NCBI GenBank assembly: GCA_002633005.1
Contig: NMRA01000172.1
Location: forward strand, 709,950-773,949
From: Phoronis australis
Lineage: Eukaryota > Phoronida > Phoronidae
Direction of reading: 5' to 3'
Length of the DNA: 64,000 nucleotides
In this document: positions 56,346 to 64,000 of the stretch, piece by piece
How the letters are laid out: every line of letters starts with the position of its first letter
Position numbering within the stretch: position 1 is the first letter of the stretch
Made by a program: the position numbers and the translations under genes
Notes under the pieces: generated by a model
What the model was told of the DNA's origin: nothing
The model's input: the letters and a program-made list of their open reading frames with translations, nothing else
The model's database searches: none

Positions 56346-57319
56346 ACATACATGTACCTAATTGAGGATTCATCAGAAACAACACTATCCACTCACACTC
56401 CATTTAAAAGATATGACTGAAGCAAACCGTTCCACCAATTTCGTACTTACGAAGCTTTATTAACAGAGGCAAAAACCAGAAAAAAGCCTGAACATTTATA
56501 AGTCGATTCGGTGAATAATTTCAGTTAACTGTGATGTGGCGCTTTTAACACCCAAAAAACTGAGCAGCATGCAGCAAGTTTTAAGTTATTAAGTGATCAT
56601 ATCGTACACGGGAAAATCTAATTTTCATTAGGTTTTGACAGCGAATAGGTTAAAGTAATGGGGTGATAACTAGACATTGCAATCTTCAAGTCATTTTTGT
56701 GTAAAATTGTCATTAACCCAGGTTTTTATCTCGGTGAAAACAATTAAATATCACATTAAATTATGTAGCTGCTGGAACAGAAAATGAAATTAGCAGCAGT
56801 TAAACATTGAACCCGTTTTGTCTGATGAGTCATTCTTTCGCCAATTTGCTGTAACGTGGCCTCTAATATTCGTACTCGAAAGACATTAAAGTTTACTGCA
56901 AGATGACTTTTATTCATGAAATATTTTAGAAATAAATTGTCTTTAATTACTAGTATTATTCAATGTAAGGCAAGGAAATGTATTGTGAGTGGACTGGACA
57001 GAAATTTTCTTATTTATTTTTCAGTATTCTTCGAGATTTTTTGGTTTATTGCAAGGAGAATAAAGTTAAGGTTTCTTTGCGATGATCATCTTTGGCATAT
57101 GACATACTATTTTCGACTTACACAGACTGCTCTTTATGTTTTTTACATAAGACTGGGTTATTTTAGAATTCAAACACTCTATACAACAGGCATTCACGTT
57201 ATATTTTCATACTAAACCAATATTTATGTTTTGTTTAATCTCTTTTACTTGCATAAAGGAGGCAGTTTTTAAATATACCAAATAAAGATGAAGTAAACAA
57301 TCCTCAATGTACTCAATGT

Positions 57320-57700
57320 CATCGAAATAAAAAATTACAACCTAATTCACTTCATCTAATTGAGAAGTACTTTTTCAAAGTCACTACGATCGTATTTGTA
57401 CATGGTTTTGTAAATGTTGGCTTTATCTGTACCCAAGATGGTACCACTCAAACTAATATATATGGCATGGTGGTCCGAGTTTCCAACAGGTTACACAACT
57501 TCAGTGTACAGAGCAGAACTCATTGGCAATACAAAGGTCAATGCATGAATAGCAGTCACACTTATAGGTTGGTCAACTAATTGAATATTACATGTAAATT
57601 GATTGGATAATAAAAGATCAAAAGCCGGATACCTGCTTGATTGTCAATTTCCCCACTGAGCCCAGATCAGTTACGGGCATTAAATTCAATATTTATCAAA
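57320..57700 (-). pseudogene. LINE endonuclease C-terminal remnant
   Basis: Minus-strand reading gives FDLLLSNQFTCNIQLVDQPI, then PVGNSDHHAIYISLSG (about 57450-57490) and KANIYKTMYKYDRSDFEKVL. SDHHAIY corresponds to the conserved SDH near the end of APE-type endonucleases. Confidence 0.5.
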
Positions 57701-57759
57701 TTGAGGACATTGAAAGTTTATAAAATTTAAGAAATTGCACGATTCGTGAAATGTTACCT

Positions 57760-60740
57760 TTCATCAAATGTCTGAGATGGAGACCGATAAAAATTCCATA
57801 CAAAATGTTATTTGATTGATTTTAAAATGGAACTTGCGTGCTAATTACTTATCTCTGTGATTGCTTGGTCAAACTAGTTAGAAACACAACATATAGCGAA
57901 AATGTGAATACGAAGAAGGTTGAAAATTGCCAAATGTTTTTAAGAACGAGTTTTGTGTCGAAAAATGATCCGCCGTAAACTACTTAACCGTGTCCAGTAA
58001 GTATCGTGACGTGGTATTGGGGAACAACACTCTATGATGCGGCCTATGTGAGCCCCCAAGGTACGTCATTATTGCAAATTTCACTTGTTTGCAGAATTTT
58101 TTCCACTTACAAGTTGTCAATAAATAAAACTGCACATTGTTTAACGTACGGTAGCTGATGTTCAAACAGCACTCCTATCTAGTTTCTGTTACAATTTAGC
58201 ACAGTTAGGAGCATGGAAATACATGTTTAAGGTTAATCCAGCAATTACGTAGTCATCAGTTCCGTCATTCATTTTTTCAAAGCCGCGATGACCTCCGGCC
58301 CTCATTAGTGTTACACGCAATAGAGCATTGAAAAATCATGCAGTCTGGTATAATTTGTTCAGGCAGCAAGTAACCGGCTTCACAAAAAGCAAAAATTGAA
58401 GTTATTGGTTAGAACATTTTTTATTACCTAACCATGCAAAGTTATTGGATTTTACGCTTTTTGGTAGAGAGTAAAATACTGAACACGCCATTGGAACCCA
58501 GGGGACCAGGGTTGGATTCAACATCACGACAGCGAAGGATAACAAATCTTGACGAATTTAAGTACATGTAAACATAAAAATATGTTGAGCTAGTACCAAA
58601 TGAGGAAGGGATATTGGCATTAAGAAAAACGAACTAATAGGAATGACAAAACAGACTCTTTGCATAGAACTAAATGCATAATAACACACAGCAGAGCATA
58701 GGTAGGTGCTAAAATAAAAAAGCATGTAATAAATAACAGACGGGTTTCCAACCAGAAAATCGAAACCATGGCAATGTAAATAAACAATGAAAACTAGCAG
58801 GAAAAATCTACTTAATTTGATCACTATTAAAAAATCACATCAATTTCAAGTTCATCTAGTGGTGGTCACATGACCTACCCTATATAATAAACTTGAAAAC
58901 GAAACTCCTTGAACTGTAAATCACGTCCACAAGTTAAGGAGCCTTGATGTACCCAGCAACCATTAACCCACACCCGCAGGAAAGACCATCCATTATAACA
59001 TTGTGTGGTCTTTCATCGAGACTGAATAGAATTATTAATGCAAATATGAAGAAAGAACAATTCAAGACAAATGTAAATATTTGTAATGAATATACATGTA
59101 TCTGAACGTCGTGCCTCCTTTAGTGAAAGTGGCAAAAACTGATTGAGATAATAAGTTTGGTGCTCACCTGGAAAACTGCATACATGGCCCAAAACATTTT
59201 GGTGAAGAGGGTTACGTTCCTAAAATTCCTTAACAAAAGGACTATTCGCAGATTTCAAAGGGATTTTGGAAGAGCGCACAATTAAAATATAGCAGTTTTT
59301 AAAAAGATAGACATGTAATTGAATGGACGCCATACTTTATATTTTGTTGTTCCAGTCCAATGAAATATGGACTAAAATCACCATGAAAATAAAAATAATG
59401 GTGAATTAGACCACAGTCTACCAGGGCTATATCCGACATAGCACTTGGGTACAGCTAATCACTAAGCGAGGGCAATAACAAAATTAACCTCACAAAATGA
59501 GGTTTTAAGTGTACAGGTCTACATGATTAACTACGTAAAGTAGTGGCTCTTCTTGACCACACCGATGTTGTGTGGAAGAGGGTAGCTGCGCATGTGCAAG
59601 GTTATTGTATAGAGCTTTGTTTATGGAAATGTTTGGTATTTTCTACGTAAAGAAATGGACCGGTGTGTTTGGTTAGCAAAGATTCCTTAGCTTTTTCTCG
59701 TCTTGTTCTCTCATGATCCTTTTGGAGGGAACCTTGTGGTCATATCTTCCACACACACTGATTTTCGTAGAAGTGGGAAGATAGAGGAACAGTAACGTGC
59801 CAAAGCATGGCGGTAAATCACGGTTGTTCCAGAGTCAAGGTAGATGACTTGGTACAGACGTTGACCACAATTAAATTACGAACGTCCGTAGCAGAATGAT
59901 TCGTGGCTGAAACACTAAAAGATTTGACCAAAAGGGCTTGGCCACCATTTTTCAGGCTGCTGCATATTGGTCGATCAGGGATGTAAGGATTGAACGCAAT
60001 CAGCCCATACTGAAAGATGTCGGCTATGTCAAAATTACGTTGTTGTCTTACGACAAATAGGCAACTGAATAGCGTCTCAACACCAAAGATGACCGGCGCT
60101 TGACATGGACTAATTGCTTAGTAACATTCACTGCTTAGAGAAACCAAAGTTCTAACTGTTCTGCTCACTACTAATGACTAGTTGGTTCAGAACTATCAGG
60201 ATGACTACAACTACGTGGCCATTAAAGAAGTTGTAGAGACAAGACTGCTGGTCAGTGAGGGGAGACCTGTGTTTCTCTAGGTCCTCCACAAGTTCTCTAA
60301 TCATTCTCGCCCAGTTTCATTATTTCTTCTCTTCATCACCTTCATTCTGCATGTGCTCCATGGCAGTATTAAGGTGGGCACACAATGAAAGGGATAACCC
60401 ACACAACCACTTGCTAAGCTTTTATCAAAGCTTCCCTCATACCCCCAGGACATTTTACCCTTTTAAAAACTGCTTGCTCTTCGAATTGATCAGCTTTTAC
60501 TTCGGTCCTGCCATTCGAGTGCCGACAGTCGTGCACTACTATGAATAAATCTTTCTTGGCAGTCTCTTGAAGGTGCTACCTGCACAATAAAACGAATTAG
60601 AGAAACTTCGACAGAACTTGGGATAATTATTTTGGCAGAATTTATGCAGCCCTATATTGGACATTGTAACTGAATTTAATAGCGTTTTTGTGGAACTTAA
60701 GATGGCGTTATTCTGCTTAGCAGCTAATTGTTTATTTAAG
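57760..60740. other. Intergenic, no gene recognised
   Basis: AT-rich to 59.5 kb. 59.7-60.55 kb is somewhat more GC-rich, with broken frames on both strands, and may be an old transposon, but no motif is readable. Confidence 0.4.
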
Positions 60741-60743
60741 AAA

Positions 60744-61336
60744 CAGTGGCGGATCTAGGATATCACAAGGGGGGGCCAACATTTTGTCCGGCTGGAAGAA
60801 TTTGCGCAAACTGAACCACGATTGTAGATTCGCATAGCACCGAATGGCAAACCCCCCTCCAGCCCAGGACATTTTTCTGTTTTTACCTCTAAAAATCAAG
60901 CATTTTCCTTGATTCCTGAAGTATTATCCAAGAAAAAAAGACAAACAAAAACACGGAGAACGTGTCAAACAGGAAAAAATGCAAGTATCGAAGACTCGAA
61001 CTCACGACCTGTCGGATAGACCGCGCGTACGTTACCACTACCCCACCTCCATTTGACTACTACTGTTATGCTAAAAGACCTACTTGTTTATGGGCCACAG
61101 CGTTTGCGCGCGAAACCTACTTCTTTTTGTAATGCTTGTTACACGTGTTATACTTTGTGCCATCAATTATTAACAAATTTGTCGTATTTGAAATAGTCTT
61201 CCAATGCCCAAAAGACCAAATCCATTTTTCGTGTTGGCAATAATGACGGGATTGCTTTGGAAATCGTCTTAAGATAAGGTTTGACAAAGAGAGTATTGCG
61301 AGTTTCTGAGTGATTCTCTAAGGCTTCGATTAAAAA
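60744..61336 (-). mobile_element. CAGTGGCG element with tRNA-like promoter, copy 3 (3'-truncated)
   Basis: Begins CAGTGGCGGATCTAGGATAT and follows copy 2 closely until GGCTTCGATTAAAA, where it stops; the CGCCACTG end is missing. A box TGGGGTAGTGG at 61035-61045 and B box AGTTCGAGTCT at 60992-61002 are both intact on the minus strand. Confidence 0.7.
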
Positions 61337-62136
61337 GTATGTATCATGAGGTTGTGTCTGACAGTATGAACTTCTATGTCAAGGGAACTAGTATGAACAC
61401 TGTATGTATCATTATCAGTAGTAGTTCTGTCATAACGACAATGGTCTAACTTTCCATTATTCTTCCTGAATGTTGAAAATATTAGCACCAAGATTAAATT
61501 ATTGAAAGTAATAGCATAAAAAATTACTAAAATGGCTTTCGATGTCATTGCGGAGCCTTTTTATATGGATCACTTAATATTTATAGAGCATGCATGAACA
61601 CATGACCTCATACTATATACACATGTATACTGTATCAGCAGAGTTAATGTTACATCTAGATTCATTTTGTTGTAATATGTATCCAAAGACAGTTGCATTT
61701 TCGCATTGTGCTTTCTGAGTGCTTTCTTCCAAGTGTGTGTGCAAGCAGAATATTGAATATGGTGACAGTGGCTCAGAGGACACTACCGATGCATCAACAG
61801 ATGGCGCTGTTGGTGAAATAGTGAATTAACAGATATGGAGTCAGTTTCATGAAGATCAGTTTAAGACGTGAGACAGAAATTTGGTCTTGCGTTTCCACTT
61901 GACAACTATTGAATAAAGTTTTAGCCATGAAATTATGAGCACGTCACAGTCTAAAAATATTTTATAGAAATTATCTCAATAACTAACAGGATGCATATAT
62001 TCTCAGAGACTTCAAACTTTTACTCTAGTGAGATTTAATTATTTTTCCGAAATAGTTGTGTGGAGCGTAAGACCAAATTTCTGGCTTAGTCATGGAACAG
62101 ACCTCTGATGCCTGTTGTTTGTATTATGCCTTGCAG

Positions 62137-62286
62137 ATGAAAGTCAAGTTAAATCGTGGCAAGGACTTTAGTGGTAACACTGTTGAGATCCAGGCCACAA
62201 GCGACCCTGGAGCATTTGTCTGCTTGTCGGCCATGGAGTACTATGTCTACTCTCTTGGCGCAAACAATGGGCTGACGCAAGAGATG
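62137..62286 (+). CDS. Alpha-2-macroglobulin/CD109/TEP-family exon 1 of 2 in window
   Basis: CCTTGCAG acceptor before 62137 and GTGAGT donor at 62287; 150 bp, phase 0 at both ends. Encodes 50 residues, including VEIQATSDPGAFVCLSAMEY and SLGANNGLTQEM. The pattern ...PGxxVxLxAxxxxVxxLxxxNxLT is the MG-domain segment just after the bait region in thioester proteins (compare the AVDKxVxxLxxxNxLT block of C3, CD109 and A2M). These secreted or GPI-anchored proteins trap proteases or opsonise targets. The N-terminal MG1-MG5 exons should lie upstream, but I could not find them in the preceding 4 kb; introns may be long. Confidence 0.7.
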
Positions 62287-62980
62287 GTGAGTACAAACGT
62301 CTTCCAATAATGAATACTAGTGAATGACATGTGAATAGTCCAATAAAAGACGTGCAGTAATAACAGGTGTGTACCAATACCAAATGCATGTCAATAACAG
62401 ATGCACTCCACAAGCAGATGCATATCAATATCACAGATGCATATCAATATCACAGATGCATATCAATATCACAGATGTTCAGTTTGCATTGTGCATGCCA
62501 AGGCGGAGTTGCACAAGGGTTTGGAGTTGTTAGTTACTAAAAGTATATAATTCGAAAATATAAGCCACGGTCATGAAATGAGTTAAACCTTGAAAATATC
62601 TTTTATTTTGTCCATTGCCTTTCTTCGCTTAACTTTTCGTTTTCTTTTGGAAATAGCTCTCGCAATGTAAGACAACGGTCATTTATTGCATGTAACCGTT
62701 GAAGTAAAATGCTGTTGCCCAACCTGATGGTAGTCAAATGCACTGACTAAAATGCTGAACTGTCATTTGTTTTCCATTTGATGACCATTTTGAAATGCTG
62801 CTACTTGAAATCTTATCTCATTTGGAATTTCTTTGCTTTAACTTTTGAGGACCTTACTGCACGTACACTATTAAGAATTACGTATTGATGGAAGAGTCTG
62901 TTGAGCTTGACAAGATGTGGCTGTAAAACACACGATTCACCTTGATTTGTAACTTGTGCCATTTATTGTCACCTGTACAG
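62287..62980 (+). other. Intron of the A2M-family gene
   Basis: Starts GTGAGT, ends CACCTGTACAG. Contains a 19-bp minisatellite at 62413-62475; otherwise plain AT-rich sequence. Confidence 0.7.
62413..62475. repeat. 19-bp minisatellite (CAGATGCATATCAATATCA)
   Basis: About 3.3 perfect tandem copies, preceded by looser versions from about 62380. Confidence 0.9.
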
Positions 62981-63118
62981 GTGATTGATGAGCTGCTTAC
63001 CTATGATGCTCACGCCAACTCATCGTTCGGCCATACCTGGTATTTACCTGACCAGAAACAGAAGAGAGTCTACTACCCATCACCCACGTACGCGCCTGAT
63101 GCCAACAAAACATTTGCA
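62981..63118 (+). CDS. Alpha-2-macroglobulin/CD109/TEP-family exon 2 of 2 in window
   Basis: CTGTACAG acceptor, GTAAGT donor at 63119; 138 bp, phase 0. Continues directly from the previous exon with VIDELLTYDAHANSSFGHTW then YLPDQKQKRVYYPSPTYAPD. VxxEL..Y corresponds to the VVHELELY-type stretch that follows the NxLT block in CD109. The reading frame continues past the window, where the thioester domain would be expected. Confidence 0.68.
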
Positions 63119-64000
63119 GTAAGTTCATACTTTGACAACGTTGAACTCAATTTTAATCATTTGTGGTGTATTTAGTTGATAACGGTTTGCTGAACTTAGC
63201 TGGAGTTTTGAGGGTGGTGCTTTTATTTTGCTGTTATGGTGAAGGACCTGAAGTTACATCCCCCAATCTCTCTTTGAAAGATTCTGGAAAAATGTGTTTC
63301 CAGTTGAAATTTTTTAATTCAGACTTTTCGTGTTCTTTACATTTTACAATGAAATGCTTTGGATTGTTTTGATTTTTTGGTTATTTGCAATTTTCTCCTT
63401 GTCAATTAGTTTCCAAATACTAGGTTATATGTTTTTATTATACTGTCTGACTAATAAATTTTGTAAGTCTTAAACCGGCATGAAAATATAGATCACTATC
63501 ATTAGTGTGATCTGCATGCCACCTATTGAGTAGAACCCAGGACCCTCTGCTGACCGTGCTGATGCTCTAGTCCTCTGAGTCATCTGGTGTATATGAATAT
63601 GCAAATCTTAAACTGGCATTTGAGTCCTGGTCGGAGCAGAAACTTTTTCAGACTTCTATCTATTCATTAGGTCACGTGATTTGGCCAATAGGTGGCGTGC
63701 AGACCAGACTGAAAAAATTAATGTTTGAGATCTACAATATATTGTCATTTCATAGAGTGTATCTTGTATCTTTATTTTAATTGCCAGATGTACTTTTTTT
63801 AGAATTTTTGCATTATGGTTTTTGATACGTCTTCAAATATTTATTCAGACAAATGTATAGTACGCACAATCCTTGTCTATTTTATTTTTGAATAGTTGTA
63901 ATAGAAATGGATATTTGTTTACTCAGAACGCATTCCAAAATAATATGAGATTTTCACAAAGTCTCAAAAATTTTTTTCACTCAATTCAATTGAAAGTGGG
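63119..64000 (+). other. Intron, continuing past the window edge
   Basis: No acceptor with a following coding frame was seen to the end. A palindromic pair GTGATCTGCATGCCACCTAT (63509-63528) and ATAGGTGGCGTGCAGACCAG (63690-63709) brackets about 160 bp and may be a small element. Confidence 0.5.

Larger units (their letters stand above)
54690..57750 (-). mobile_element. Degenerate LINE, endonuclease-RT-C-terminus order on the minus strand
   Basis: From right to left: an APE-type endonuclease C-terminal part (57320-57700), an RT core remnant (55985-56345) and a C-terminal Cys/His-like segment (55080-55330). That is the normal order of a non-LTR ORF2. A MITE relic (55640-55805) splits the last two. 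Multiple stops; the region is very AT-rich, in keeping with age. Confidence 0.6.

Noticed and set aside
58558-58824. Minus-strand ORF encoding a hydrophobic, membrane-like peptide
   Set aside because: Very AT-rich DNA yields Phe/Leu/Ile/Tyr-rich frames by chance; no splice sites, family motif or regulatory context.
61749-61812. Possible upstream A2M-family exon (NIEYGDSGSEDTTDASTDGA)
   Set aside because: It has an acceptor, but the only donor leaves phase 1 while the next exon needs phase 0, and the sequence does not resemble an MG domain.

Overview
The window is animal nuclear DNA, AT-rich and gene-poor. Its few genes are split by introns, it holds many transposon relics, and one run of Ns (14214-14577) marks an assembly gap. 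The gene content (a somatomedin-B/7TM receptor, a CEP290-like coiled-coil protein, an alpha-2-macroglobulin/thioester-protein family gene) together with Penelope, Polinton-type and non-LTR elements fits an invertebrate metazoan, probably marine. I cannot name the species from the sequence.

Layout. 1-6.2 kb: intergenic, with dispersed repeats, a 16-bp minisatellite and the first copy of a transposon-like element carrying a tRNA-like promoter. 6.8-9.6 kb: an intact, intronless 884-codon receptor gene (+). 11.9-23.7 kb: a repeat-dense block. It holds three copies (A, B, C) of a 1.1-1.5 kb repeat, two divergently oriented broken copies of a Polinton-type family-B DNA polymerase around the gap and a palindromic tandem array, a Penelope GIY-YIG endonuclease relic, and the second tRNA-like element. 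25.2-27.5 kb: a possible small two-exon gene (-) with a long 3' UTR. 28.7-32.0 kb: more repeats, including copy D and a TIR element with a MITE nested in it.

32.6-36.6 kb: five phase-compatible exons (-) of a coiled-coil protein whose C-terminus resembles CEP290; one exon has a one-base frame change. Two minisatellites lie in or beside this gene. 38.7-54.6 kb: MITEs, small ORFs, microsatellites, a paired small-ORF repeat and one degenerate LINE. 54.7-57.8 kb: a second degenerate LINE (-) with endonuclease, RT and C-terminal remnants, interrupted by a MITE relic. 60.7-61.3 kb: third tRNA-like element. 62.1-63.1 kb: two adjoining exons (+) of an alpha-2-macroglobulin/CD109/TEP-family gene that runs off the right edge.

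The three host genes have unrelated roles (cell-surface signalling, centrosome/cilium, humoral defence), so there is no sign of a functional cluster. The most unusual structures are the divergent polymerase pair sharing a motif-A lesion, the CAGTGGCG-bounded elements that enclose a tRNA-like Pol III promoter, the duplicated small ORF at 44.9/47.0 kb, and the strong excess of the octamer TACATGTA.
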